A DNA stretch of 64,000 nt from Symsagittifera roscoffensis (taxonomy: Eukaryota; Xenacoelomorpha; Acoela; Convolutidae), in the NCBI RefSeq assembly GCF_963678635.1, contig NC_087064.1:28872189-28936188 (forward strand), given 5' to 3'. This document shows, piece by piece, positions 11,195 to 22,959 of the stretch. Numbering within the stretch: the first letter of the stretch is position 1; every line of letters begins with the position of its first letter. The translations under genes were made by a program, and so were the position numbers. Under the pieces are notes generated by a model. That model saw only the letters and a list, made by a program, of their open reading frames with translations, had not been told where the DNA came from and made no database searches.

Positions 11195-11389
11195 TACAAG
11201 TACTAGAGTTCTTTTGGATCAATTCCTCTAGCAAAAACCATCCAATTGGGGAAAATGGGTCAACATTTTTCATCTAACAATTATCGTCAAAGATTCTCTT
11301 GACAACGAAGATGTGATAAACCCACCGTTTGGGCCCGACCTAAGTTACTCAATTCCGGAACCATCGGACCCGACCAAAGATCAGACATC

Positions 11390-12090
11390 TCGGGCGAAAG
11401 AGAAGAAAAAAAGACAAACGGTCCAGGCATTCAACAAAGAAGTGCTAAGGAGAAAAGCGGAAGATATTGCAAAGTAAATCTGGTTACAGACCTGGTTATT
11501 GATAAGAAGCTGAAATCAAAATTGTTTTTCGCTCTAAGAACGGAAAGCCAAAAATTCCTCGAACACAAAAACCCTGGAAACATGTTTTTGGATATCAACT
11601 TTGCAGAATTAGTTGAACTATTTAAAACCTTGAACTATTGCAAAAGTTACAATTTTTTTGGCCGAAAACAAATAGATCATGAGGCATTGGAAAAGTTGTT
11701 TCAAAAAATTTTATCAGAGCTGGTCAAGAATTGTAAACCAGGAGACTTAGAGACAGAAATCTTCAGAGGTTTCCTAAACTAAAATGAGAAATCTGGAACT
11801 TCAGAAAAAGATGATTATCGAATACCTAACCCCCGAGATAGTATAAGCGTGTGTCCCGATCCACAAAAAAGGCACAAAGATTCACCAGCAGTATGTAAAC
11901 TATCCTGTAAATAGATATGTACAAAAATCACATTATATATAAAACCACCTACTCTGAATATTGTAGTAAACACTAAATGTAGAAAATGTTGACACAAACT
12001 CAAGAAAAGGCACCTCATATTTTGTCCGGCTAAGGACAGAACCTGCAATAACAGTGGCCGCAAAGATCATTTTACTAAGCCTTGTAGAAG
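11390..12090 (+). pseudogene. gag: gag remnant of retroelement 2
   Basis: A short charged piece near 11390-11475 resembles the Arg/Lys-rich stretch of retroelement 1 gag. 11522-11782 is an open piece of capsid-like sequence. Near 11965-12085 lies a decayed pair of zinc knuckles ('CPAKDRTCNNSGRKDHF', matching 'CPAKDITCKNCN' of element 1). Frames are interrupted repeatedly. Confidence 0.6.
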
Positions 12091-12199
12091 TACTGCCAGA
12101 GCACAAACAAGCGCCGTAGAACAAAATTTAAATTTACCCGAACAACAATCCTATTGGGATACCTCGCAAGATAATCCCGAATTGGAAGTCGATTTGGAC

Positions 12200-13530
12200 G
12201 ATTTTTTAGTCTAAGCGGTAGGCAGCGATAACAAGGTAAACGTTATAAAATATCCAATTGAAAAGGAATTAAAACAGTTTTTACACATGAAGGACACCAG
12301 TTAAAGAAAACACTTATGGTATAAAAAGGAAACTTTAACCCAATCTGCACAGAAATACCAATTGATTCGGCCAGCCCAGTAATTTTTATGAAAAAAATGT
12401 ACTCCACGACTTCAAAATAAGAAATAGATTCCTAAAACTCGAAGCCGTGAACGAGTTTATTAAGAAGGTTTATGAAGGGTTTGAGAGCACGATCATTATT
12501 ATGGAGAAATTTATAGTAGGGATGCAATCAAAAGGCTGGGACGCTAAAAATCAAATTTTATACATTACCCAAGGCTCAGAGAAAACTTGCTCGGCAATAA
12601 CTTCTTGCCAAATCTGGGGATACAAGTATGCCATTAGCAGGCGCCACTCGCATACTCGATACCATGGAGATCTCCAAAGGAAAATCCCATCGCGAGGGAA
12701 GTGAACCAGGTCAGATCAATTAAAATATCGTGTGATTTAGACGACATTTTAATTGCTGCAATTGGTAGCACTTAAGGCCATTGTAAATTAGTTTAAAACG
12801 TTTCAAAAACTTAAAATGACAAAAAGATTAGCCATAAAAAAGGAAAAATGCAAATATATAACCCACAAAATAGTCTGGCTCGGGTTCCAGATGGGTGTTA
12901 AAGGAACCAACCCCTTAACCCACAAGTTTGATACCATTCGTAACTTTGAATAACTAAAGTGTATCAAAGATATTTAATTGTTATTGGGTTCAATTAACCA
13001 AATCAAAAGCTTTATAGCAAATCGAACCTCCCTATCTACAATGCTCCGAGAATTAATGCAAAAGAATAAACTGTTCAACTGGTCAGATATACATCTCACG
13101 GAGCTTAGGAAGATCAAGAAAGAATTCTGCAACATGGTAACAACCATCGCTCAAACTCAAAACAAGGGTAAATGCGATGTATCTCACTGAGGTCTGGACG
13201 CTTCCCTTGAACAAGACGATGGGGCACCCGGAAAACGGTAGCATGGGCCAGTAGATTTCTAATTGTAGCCGAATTGAATTATAGTTCTGATCATCATGAT
13301 TTTTTGGGATGAGTTTGGGCACTACATCACTTCAAGAACTAGGCAAAAATCACTACAGATCACAAAGCATTCATTGGGGCTTTAAAAGATGACAAGTTTA
13401 CAAAAACGGCCCAATCCTGTTAACCTACTGGGTGGATAAATTATTACCTGACAATTTTCCTGTCAAACATCTTCTGGGTAAAGAAATGGGTCTCCTAGAT
13501 TACTGTCCAGACACCAATTGGGCGAACCCG
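12200..13530 (+). pseudogene. pol: protease/RT/RNase H remnants of retroelement 2
   Basis: 12447-12704 lies where the protease should be, with no recognisable active site. RT is recognisable near 12737-12760 ('DDILIAAIGS', the YxDD box). RNase H pieces occur from about 13190 ('GLDASLEQ') and 13340 ('ITKHS', the TDHKA box). The post-RNase H sequence ('LLPDNFPVKHLLGKEMGLLDY') is near 13441. There are many stops and frameshifts, so no protein could be made from it. Confidence 0.65.
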
Positions 13531-13561
13531 TTATGCGTCTTTTGACGACTCAAAGTTCGTC

Positions 13562-15451
13562 ATGGCCTCGGTAAACTATACTTGCCTCCTCTTTGGCTTC
13601 GAAAACATGACGCCAAGATATTCTCGTTCGCAAGAAAAAGAAAAATTTTCTCAGCAAATAGAGATATTTGATGCAAAATACTGCAATATGATTGGTCTGT
13701 TTGACAACAAATTAACAACAAAAGGAATCAAATGTGAGAATCGAATTGAGAACGCTGCAGAAAATTTGCAAACTTTATACGCTCATTCTAACTTTCTGTG
13801 TACCAAAATTCTCCCTCGCATACAGAAAACTGCTCTTCTTCCTTTAAAATAGATGATTTTTCCTCAAATTTTAAAATTCTTTAAGAAAAGTCAGATCTAA
13901 TTGATTCAATTGAAGAAATTTCGCCAGAGAACCAAAAACAAAACATTGAGAAAACTGCGCAGACATCGAGGAGAACATATGGAAGAAGACTCATCCTCGT
14001 CAGATGACGTTGCTCACGCAAAAAAATATGTATCTACCAGCTTGTACCCTCTATCCAAGGTATTTCACGTGCGGAAAAACGAAAAGCCTTAGGAGTATCC
14101 AAACCCGTAATGAATGTCCCAACGGCGCTGAAAAGATGAACCGAACCAAAGAAAGCGAATCTTCGCAAAAACAACCAGCTAATCAAACGTTATGCCACAA
14201 AAGGGCCTAGATAAATAAGTATGTAAGCCAGCTAGAAAAGATGGTTTCAAAAGCTTGACGACTACAAACGAAACTGAAAGACAAAAACTGAGCAGCCAAA
14301 TTTTGCCAGACGTAATGCAATTATGGACAACTCGAAGGAGACCCTTTTGCGAGAAGATCAGATGAGCGACTTCCTAGGAAACTTCCTAGGAAACTCGAGG
14401 GAAACCCTTTTGCGAGAAGATCAGAAGAAGCGACTTCCTAGCGACTTCCTAGGACTTCCAAGAGAGCGATTTAACCCCATCGGTACAACCCGAACCAATT
14501 CAATCTTCACCTGCAACAGAAAACTACCAACTATTCTTGAACATGCCAATGGAGACCGTTACTGACGACGACTCGAGCGATACAATTCTATTTAAAGACC
14601 TACAGCCGACTACTCAATCCAAACCAATACCAAAATCACATCAACTTACAAACCTACCCAAGGAAATTAAACTGGAAACAGAACCGCATACAGTGGATCT
14701 TGGGTCCGACGCAGACTATGACAAGATTCAAACTCCTGATGATCTTAAAACCACAAAAAGCCCAAATATCGGAAAATTTCCAATCCCACCTGTTTTTTTT
14801 TTAGCCTGGATGACGCTGAGGACTATCCAACTAGCAACAGATGGCAACTTGTCGCTAACCCTCGTAAAATTACCATCCCCAAAGAAATCGCAAATCCAGA
14901 AGCTTATGCAGACAAAAACACCCAGAACAACTCACAACCGAGCCAAAACACATCCAATTTTCCTCAAAGTCAAAACCAACAGGAAAAACTAAAAGGAAAA
15001 CATCGCCATTCTGAAACATTCAACGCCACGTAAAATTTCAGACTACCACATCAGACACAAAGCAAGACCCCTTTGAACCAGACATTCACCGCCTTTGATG
15101 GGTCAGAGAGTCTTCACTAATTTGGTAGAAGAGTCAGACGACCGGCCGGGAAAACACCAATCAACGAGCCTTAAGACCCCTCTGATATCCAGTTTAGAGG
15201 CTATCACCGTGGAGGTGGAGAACCCACCAGTTATTTATGTAGACCTCACTACCCCTGACTCGTCACCTTTAATACATTTGACCCCCGACATCTCAAAGTT
15301 GAATCGAGAAGACCTAGCGGGTAAAATGAAATTGATCTTCAAAAACTCGTCTACCTCGTCACCGCAAAAACTTTATTCAAACCGAGAGTTCAAGAAGTTA
15401 AATCGATCCGACGGGCACCCCCAAAGGATAACAAATTCCGGATATCTTTGA
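13562..15451 (+). pseudogene. linker and acidic C-terminal region of retroelement 2
   Basis: 13562-13852 corresponds to the segment between RNase H and integrase in element 1. 13901-14092 is already acidic/Ser-rich ('EDSSSSDD'), like the region after the integrase in element 1, so the integrase core seems deleted. 14537-14992 and 15095-15451 are open for 151 and 118 codons. The latter contains 'PPVIYVDLTTPDSSP', a good match in form to a SUMO-interacting motif (hydrophobic core followed by D/L/T and phosphorylatable residues). Confidence 0.5.
14330..14462 (+). repeat. short tandem duplication inside retroelement 2
   Basis: 'acccttttgcgagaagatcag' followed by 'gcgacttccta' occurs twice (from about 14340 and 14403), and 'aacttcctagg' is itself doubled. 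It is a local tandem duplication of about 65 bp. Confidence 0.7.
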
Positions 15452-15900
15452 CTGAATGAATAACACGTCAATTATTGAAGCAATGGATCGCCTGGGATGC
15501 GCAATGACCCTGGATGAGCCTGGTCGCTGAACCGCTTTAAGGCTGGTAAACGAGATGCCGTTTAGAAACCTTATCTCAAAAAACTGAGATTCACTTCGTA
15601 AAAGGCTGTAAAAACATCAGTATTTCCCCCTCTCTTTGCCAAAAAATTTTTGGATTCGATTTTTTAACGACTTTAAAATTTGGTTGTTTTTTATGACCTA
15701 TTTTTTAAACAAACCAGTTTTTTTTTCATCTCATTGCCGAGTGAGTCTCGATTGACCTTTCAATTGAACGCCACAGCTATAGTTTTCACAAACCTCCTTG
15801 TCGCTAAAACCTACCCAATCATCACCACCGGTGCATTTTTGCTTGTCCATTGGTAAATTTTTCAATCAAAGCTGCTTTTCCAAAAAGTTTTCAAGGCGAA

Positions 15901-16254
15901 TGTGAGAAGTTCGTATTAACCTTCCGTCCAATTTTTGTATTAAAGATTTATTCAACGTACCCGCCAGAAGCACATCGACTTTTGAATCTTTGTGACATTG
16001 TTCCTTGTTCTTTTGAAACCATTCGTAAATCAACTTCTTAATCTGAGTCTTTTTTTTCTAGTAAGCTTAATACATTAACGTAAAGTAACTTGTCTTTTAA
16101 ACTAGTCTTAGTTTAAATGTGTACTAAACTTTACTTGGCAGAATTACTCTTGCGTGTACATAGTCTTAAATACTCTTAAATTAGTCTCAATTTAAGTAAC
16201 CTTTTATCAATCTTAGCGTGATTTTTATCACTTGGTTATTATTACTTTTTAACT
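15901..16254 (+). repeat. 3' LTR of retroelement 2
   Basis: 354 bp, starting TGTGAGAAG and ending 'ttttaact'. It is diverged from the 5' copy by substitutions and small indels, which implies an old insertion. No clear purine tract precedes it ('aaggcgaa'). Confidence 0.8.
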
Positions 16255-17360
16255 GTATTATTTTCTCGCATTATACTCTAAAAAATAGTTTCAAAAAAAT
16301 TTATGCGTTGAGAAAAATTGGTCTGACATTTTAAAAGGCTAAATTGACAAACTTTGTTGAGAGGCTGACCTCCCAAATTTAATTTTTCAAGAAAATCAAC
16401 AACAATATATTTTATTGTTATGTTGACTATTGTTACTATCATTTTTGCACTTCTCATCCAAATTAATCGCGAATTTTAGGAAAAAAATTTAAAAATAAAA
16501 AAAAGTAAATGCCAAAAATTGCAAAACAAATAGCAAAAAAAGTTTTGTTCTGAATTTCTTTTCTAAAATCTAATTGGTTGGAACATTCTGTGCTACTTGT
16601 ACAGCAACCGGCTATCATTTTGTTATACTGATACTGTTTTTTTTTGCATCGGAGCAAGGTTACGATTGCAGAGATGACTTTTTTGTATTCAAAAACCTTC
16701 TAGAATCGGAGGATTTCTTTGGGAACATGTCATCTACTATAGGAAACGTAATTGGCTGATAATGTCGTTTAATTAGAGTTATTCGTCGTTCTAGAGCTAT
16801 TCAGCCCTTGATGGCAAAAACACGAATTTCGGATGGAAGCCCGGGCGGACTCCACATAACCACCCCCGGACGACCAGCTCATTAATTTATCTCAAAGGGC
16901 TATTCTATTTTTTAGGTTTGAGGAAAAGTGGGCGCCAAAAAAAGCAATATTTTGATCAAACATTTTTTAAAATGCCCAAATATAGATTTATAGCTCTATT
17001 TTTCAAAATATGACTGGGAAGCAGATATCTGTGCCTTAGTCGGGTCTCTAAGACGTTTCAGGAGAAATTAAAAAAGGATTTGTTTGATCAAAAAAAGTTT
17101 TCAACTTTTCAGAAATATAACCACTTAACTTCTAAAGTCTATCTGGACTTACGCACGGTCTAGCGAAAAGGTTTATAGTGACGCATGCATACTTGACCTT
17201 GAGGAAATTCTTAGGTACAGACGTCACTGACCGAAACATAAAACATTGCAAATAAGTTTTCGCGCATTTTCAGCTGGTCATCTTTCGAATTGGATCATTA
17301 TTCAAAAAATTTTATTGGCAAATTTTAGAGAATTAATTTTATATTAACAAAAATTTTGAG
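16255..17360. other. gene-free stretch upstream of the two-exon gene
   Basis: AT-rich with one GC-richer patch (about 16795-16880). The last ~100 bases precede the ATG at 17361 and must hold its 5' UTR and perhaps promoter. A possible splice acceptor 'gcgcattttcag' at about 17262-17273 could belong to an upstream intron or to spliced-leader addition; neither can be shown. Confidence 0.4.
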
Positions 17361-19367
17361 ATGTCTCATACCCAAGCATTCCGTGGGCTCTACGTGAATA
17401 TCAACGATGGAAACTTACCCGCCTCTGTCTCAGGTCAGGCGAAGCGCAGAGTTACAAATGTGGGCACTGCAACTTCATCACCCGTGAATTGCTCCTCCGA
17501 TTCTTCTGTTATCTCTGTGGATTCCCCTCAGGTACAAGTTGTATGATTCATAGGTCCCAATATGGTTGAGATGTAAAAGTACGAGCATATGCTTACTAAG
17601 GAAGGGACCAATAAACAATTTAAGTTCTTCATGGAGATCCTCCGTATGACTACTTATGTGCCATGATGTCATGAAGTCATTTTATGGGCCATGGGTAAAA
17701 GAAAAATAGCACAGCTATGCTAAATTCGTTTAATTACAAGCCTTTGGGTCATTTTTTTCCCTAAGGACGTTTGATATTGTGTTTTATAAAATATTTATTA
17801 GGGACCCAACTATCATACTTTTGTCTCTTAGAACCAGTACACGTCTCTTCGGAAAGAAAACGGAAAGCTAGTAAGTCGTGATGGGCAGGAGTTACGTCAC
17901 GTGGCCTCGCTGTACAAGATCAATCAGAAAAACAAGGAGATGGAAATAAAAAGGGAAGCCGAAAAGCAACTATCTGAAAACTTAGGAAATGTAAATGAAC
18001 ATGTCATAGTTAATTCCCAAGTCGAACAAGCCAAAACTCACAAAGCAGAGCCTGAAACTCAGATAAACGGACTTTCTTCTGTGATGGCGACAGCTTTAGT
18101 TCCCGAAACTTTGGACGCCCCTGATGCTGAGACATTGCCAATCGAAAATGATCAGAGCAAAAATAGAACTACTAATCCATTTATCCGACAAAGGAAGAGT
18201 TCTTTTACGATTAATCGTGGAAGATCGCGACGAGACGAAAGCGTACAGACTGTTCCAGACGACTCAGACGATTCTACATGTGCGGGCGAAGTCAAAGTCT
18301 CGGCGCCGAGGCTAACGAAAGGTCCGACAACTCGTTCCCGAGCGAGAAGTAAACTCGTCATGCAGACATCGTCTCCTTACTGTTCCAGCGACACGAGAGA
18401 AGTTTCTGTTTCGCCTGTGTCGGTTCGCTCAGGGGGTTTCCAGTTGCCGACTGTGGAGTTGTCCCGAATGAAAGTTACATCATCGGAAGCCAGTGACGAC
18501 TCACATATTGTTGCCGACTCGACCTCTAGAGTATCGCAGACGCCTCTTAAGCAACGAACGCTGAAACAGTTACGCGAAGAGTTACCAAAGTTTAATCTTG
18601 CCAACGTGGAGTCATTTCTGACTTCCAAATTGGAAGAGTTGGAATATCGGCAGACAGTTATAGAACAAAGTTTGCAAGAAATATCCAGAGAGAAGGAAAA
18701 GGCTGCTGTCCATTTAGGTTTTACCAAGGATATTAAGAAACGACTGCAAAAATCGAGCGTAAACCGAATTTTTGCAAGAAAAACAGACGATATAACGCAA
18801 AAGGCCTTTGAATGGCGAGATTACATGGTTGAATGTGGTGACATTGAGACCCTTGCGACCAGAAATGACAAAATTTCGAAACTTCTCAAAAATATGAACC
18901 TGGTTTTCGCAGAGAACGAAATTCAAAAGTGGAAAACGGGGAATGTTTTGCATGAGTTTGAACAGCTCAATACTACTAATTTGAGCAATGTTGTCAGTAT
19001 TTTCGGGTTTATGTGGCAGATCGTCTTAAGAGTCAAAGTTCAAGATCAGAACATCGCCCTATCGGTTTGCTTGCTTTGCCTGGGACCTGAGCTTCGAAGT
19101 CAATCAAATACTTCCTATCATCTGGAATGCACTGGAAAAGTGGACATCAAGTTTCAGATTCCCTCAGTTTTAAAGGAAGCCTCAGAAACTTTTAGATACA
19201 CTGATTTGCTCAAAATGAAATTCGCTGGCAGACCTTTTGCCAAAGAAATTTTGGTCACCAGTCTTAATACTTTCAGAGACAATTTTGACATAACTTCGTG
19301 TCATTCGAGCTGGTCGAAAATTGCGTGCAATATTTCCATGAGAGAACCGCAGCCAATAGTTAACTAA
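17361..19367 (+). CDS. two-exon gene for a 568-residue coiled-coil protein, possible MATH-like C-terminus
   Basis: Exon 1 is 17361-17531 (57 codons, ATG start). The donor is CAG|GTACAAGT, the 300 nt intron ends 'tttgtctcttag', and exon 2 is 17832-19367 in the same phase, with the stop at 19365-19367. Exon 2 stays open for 511 codons, in contrast to the broken retroelements on both sides, which argues for a live gene. Exon 1 is Ser-rich and has 'SSVISVDSPQ', resembling a SUMO-interacting motif. Exon 2 has a charged coiled coil near its start, a disordered Ser/Arg-rich part, and a second coiled coil ('LEELEYRQTVIEQSLQEIS'). Its globular C-terminus ('FMWQIVLRVKV', 'LSVCLLC', 'RPFAKEILVTSL') has the strand pattern of a MATH/TRAF domain; that match is weak. 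There is no signal peptide or membrane segment, so it is probably nuclear or cytoplasmic. The function is unknown. Confidence 0.75.
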
Positions 19368-19702
19368 CATTGATATATATTTGATTCCAATTTTCTCGAG
19401 ACTGATAAAAAATGGTAAATAATGGTGATAATAATCGAAGTATATAATGAATATTGTATCTGAATACCTGTTATATAGATTTTATAAACTTTAGGTTTTT
19501 CAATGAAGACTGCACGAGAGAATATAGGTATATCAGAGGAACACGTTTTTTTTCTCATATCAATTAATCACACGCCAAAAACTCGGTTTGCGAGCTTTAG
19601 TGATTTCACATGATAGTAAAAAATGCTTTTTACCAGAAATTGTATTGAAAAGTTGTGCTAAAAAATTGTTTAATACGGCTCACTTACGGTTTTTAATTCA
19701 TG

Positions 19703-20954
19703 TGTAGGGTTGCTATACGCATGTATTATTTATTTTCACACCTCTTTCTGTCCAAAAGTTAACCGAATTATTTTCCAAAACCAACATCAGCCGGAAGCCG
19801 GATTTGTTTTCACACACTCGCCTCGTCCTAAAATATGTACAAATTTCGGTATCTAAGTTTGGAAGGCCACGTCCATAGCCACCTTGTGACCTGTAATAAG
19901 TTAATTAAGATTTTTTCACGTGATTTAAGGCTTGAGAACACAAAAGCCAACTAAGCTAAGAGTTAAAGTTTGACAGCGTATTTGGATATTAGTTTAAGAT
20001 AAGAACTAGTAGTTTGAGTTGGTACCAACTAACCTGAAATGGACACATTGTGATAAGAACGCTAAATTAATAACAACTTAAGGCAATTTTACTGGGCGAA
20101 TCGACATCAGGTGAAAAACTTAATTGATCACGCATAGAAAGGCGATTACGCGTCAGAATATATCAATCAGAAATGGCATGACTTACAAAACGGTTGAACT
20201 TCAACTAGATCAAATATCTACTATTGAAATAAAGTTTCCGGTCAAATATATTGAAGTGGGACGTATATACAAACTTGACCGGGATTAGGAAACATACCAA
20301 CCAAAAGCGCCATTAAAAGGAGTGGGTGCAAAATTGTACACATGAAAAAATCGCAAATATTCCAAATCGTAAAGATCGAGCGTAGAACAGAACGAAAAGC
20401 AGAACAAGTTAACGATTGAACAAATCAGTAGGACCGAGTGGGTCGCTACTTGAAACAAATTTGTTAATTGTCTCACTGTGATTGAATTCAGGCACCCGTC
20501 AGTAAGTACTCGTAAAATAGTCGTTAGTTAGATAAAAGTTGTTCAGCTATCAAGAGGATAGCAGTTTTGTTAATGAATAGTAAAGTGGGAATTGGTTTAC
20601 GGAGGTAATTGATAGTAGTGATCGCGGACCCATTCCTTTGATAGAATATTTAAATTAAATTCCGGCCACACTATATGCTGTTTTTATAGTTGGTTATTTT
20701 TTCTTAATTCATAATTATCGGAAGTGTTGTTGCGATTGACTACGAGTGAGTTACAGCCGAAGAGCACGATCGATATGAGGGACGTGCAACATAGTACAAA
20801 AGACAACACTATCCACCAAATTAACCCTTTCGTGGTTGTTGAAGGTGTTGTTTTTCGATGCCTCCATCGGATTCAACACTAAGGGCGAAACCTGCGGCGA
20901 GTTCAGTAGAGATGCACAGATTTGTCTGGAGGGCTGTAACCTCGGTATCCACAT
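19703..20954 (+). repeat. 5' LTR of retroelement 3
   Basis: Starts TGTAGGGTTGCTATACGCAT and ends '…ggtatccacat' before TGGCGC. It aligns with 28681-30012 along its length (for example 'ggccacgtccatagccac', 'gttgttgcgattgactacg', 'gcgaaacctgcggcgagtt'). Over 1.2 kb is long for a gypsy-type LTR. Confidence 0.85.
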
Positions 20955-20978
20955 TGGCGCTCCTGGGTGGGCGATCAT
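20955..20978 (+). promoter_or_regulatory. candidate primer-binding site of retroelement 3
   Basis: TGGCGCTCCTGGGTGGG lies directly after the LTR and begins with the TGG complementary to a tRNA CCA end. It differs from the Ser-type site of elements 1 and 2. I could not assign the primer tRNA. Confidence 0.5.
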
Positions 20979-21028
20979 CTCAATTGCAATTGCGATACGA
21001 TACATTTACGAATCGATTAAGGTAGAAG

Positions 21029-22340
21029 ATGGAAAATCAACAACGACCAATGATAGATGACGAACAACGACAGTTGATGGCAGAGGCTGCAGTGGTGTGT
21101 TTTGATTCGGGACGATACGCCCGGACTGATTTCCGTCCAGTAGCTGCCAGAACTCGGCGGATTGGAGAAAACGTTTTGCATGGGTCGACGACGCAAATTT
21201 GTGGGACGACGAGCAGGCCCGTATGATTTTGCCAACTTGCCTAACGGGCTGGGCTCTTGACGAATTCACCAGTATGCCAGCCCATGTTCGAGAAGAACTG
21301 GATGGATTCGATGCTAACCAAGCTTGATCATCGAATGAAGCCGTTTCACACCAAGACGGTGCCAGGGCTGAATTCAAAAATTTGATACAAAGCGAAAAAG
21401 AAGGCATCACAGTTCTCCAGGCGAGTCAGATCCCTCGGTGTCGAGGCGAATGCGAATGTTGAAGCCCAAGCGAGGGATGCAATGTATCGTGAGCAGTTGA
21501 TCGATGGGCTCTTCGATGTCGAACTACAAGAACAGCTATTACAAGAAGACCTTGGGAACTTTGCACAGGCAGTCGCTCGATCACAGGCGCTGGAGCTAGT
21601 GAACAAGTCATCAAAGGCCTGGAACAGAAAGAAACTGCATCTTTCACGCTTGACAGAGGGTATCCCAGAGCCAGCAACTGAGGTCGGTCGCGGTGGCGGG
21701 CAGGGCGGTCGAGCACCTCAAGTGGGGACTAACTCGGAACGTCAACCAGCTGGTGATGACCCAAGGATCGACCTCTTGACACAGATGCAGAACAGATGGC
21801 AGCCACGATGAGTAGGTTTCTTAATTCTGTTATCCCTGCACCCCACCCAGAAAGTCTGCCCAACAAGAGCCACTTCAGCGACCCAGACAATTGTTTGACC
21901 CCTATCCTGGTGAAAACCGCCCAGATTTTTAATCCAATGGAGGAGGAGGTACGGGGAGAAAAACATGATACTCCGTGGGAAATGTTTCTTCTGTAGACAT
22001 CCCGGACATTTTGGGAAGAAGTGCCCTCAGAAGACTTCAAATCCTTTAAACTACCGAGGGCCGGGACAGTAGAGGCATACCAAAGAGGTTGGTCCCGGCC
22101 GAATTCAAGAGTCAGCAACAACACAATCGGGTCCCCGACTAGTGCTTTCCCCCTAGAAAACCCTAAACACCGACCCGTCTCTCAGTGTGAAGTGGAAAAA
22201 TGGACCCCAGCAACGGAACAAATGCAGTCCTTGTTCCATCAAGCGACTCCCAGCAAGTTGATGGGATCGATGCAAACCACGAACTCGAAGTGTCAGACCG
22301 AGATGTCTTTAGAGACCGTAAGGGTGTTACAAGTACCAGA
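21029..22340 (+). pseudogene. gag: gag remnant of retroelement 3 with CCHC knuckle
   Basis: An ATG at 21029 opens the N-terminal part ('MENQQRPMIDDEQRQLM'), which shifts frame near 21220. 21482-21811 is the C-terminal capsid part ('MYREQLIDGLFDVELQEQLL', typical of gypsy capsids) followed by a Gly/Arg-rich stretch. A perfect C-X2-C-X4-H-X4-C knuckle (CFFCRHPGHFGKKC) lies at 21983-22024. The frame 22021-22608 continues from there toward the protease. Confidence 0.75.
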
Positions 22341-22348
22341 GGTATCCT

Positions 22349-22774
22349 TTGGGCTCATTACAGAAGCGGATGTGGGGGGGGGGGAACAAAGTAAAGGCCT
22401 TAGTGGATACTGGCGCGACATTCAACCTCATCCGGAGCGAAACCTACGTTGGACTGGCGGAAAAACCGGGACTGCGACCCTACTATGGCTCTTTGCAGAC
22501 AGCGAATGGGTGTCACGTGGCAGTCGACAGGTGGACCACGATGAAATTGAAACTCGGGCCAATCGACGACGGGGTAGAAGTGCTGGTGTTCCCAGAGCTA
22601 AGGGCTGAGATGAATATAGAAATGCGATCTCTGAAAAAGTTCCAGTGCTCATTGTACTTCCAATGCGACAACCAGTGGACGGGACCACAAGAAGGAGCGA
22701 TCGTTCCTCTGTTTTATGAACCCTTAACGATCTCACCGTCCCCCACAATTCTCGGAGAAGGTTCCAGGAGCTAA
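22349..22774 (+). pseudogene. pol: aspartic protease of retroelement 3
   Basis: 'ALVDTGATFNLI' carries an intact DTG at 22406-22414. It lies in the +1 frame relative to the upstream gag-side frame. The two frames meet at an 11-G homopolymer (22374-22384), either a slippage mutation or a frameshift site. The rest of the domain is present ('VEVLVFPEL'), with no stop until 22774. Confidence 0.7.
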
Positions 22775-22959
22775 AGCGGATAATGCTCAGCCAAGCTATG
22801 CTTCCGCTGACCCAGGGAAAGGAAAGATTGGCTGAACTCCGACAAACATCACGATGTACCGTCAACTAACGAACTGGGATCGATCGACCTTCAAGTGCAG
22901 CGAAGCGATACCTGGACGAGGACATCAAGAAGTTTATGGATTTAGCGGCACCAGGAATG

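Larger units (their letters stand above)
10813..16254 (+). mobile_element. retroelement 2: old, internally deleted relative of retroelement 1
   Basis: Diverged LTRs (10813-11170 and 15901-16254, roughly 80% alike by eye) flank a decayed interior with gag, nucleocapsid, RT, RNase H and C-terminal remnants in the Ty3/gypsy order. The primer-binding site is again tRNA-Ser-like. The flanking pentamers GTATC (before) and GTATT (after) may be a decayed 5 bp target duplication. No integrase core was found: the RNase H/linker part (to about 13860) runs almost directly into an acidic C-terminal region (from about 13950). Confidence 0.85.
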
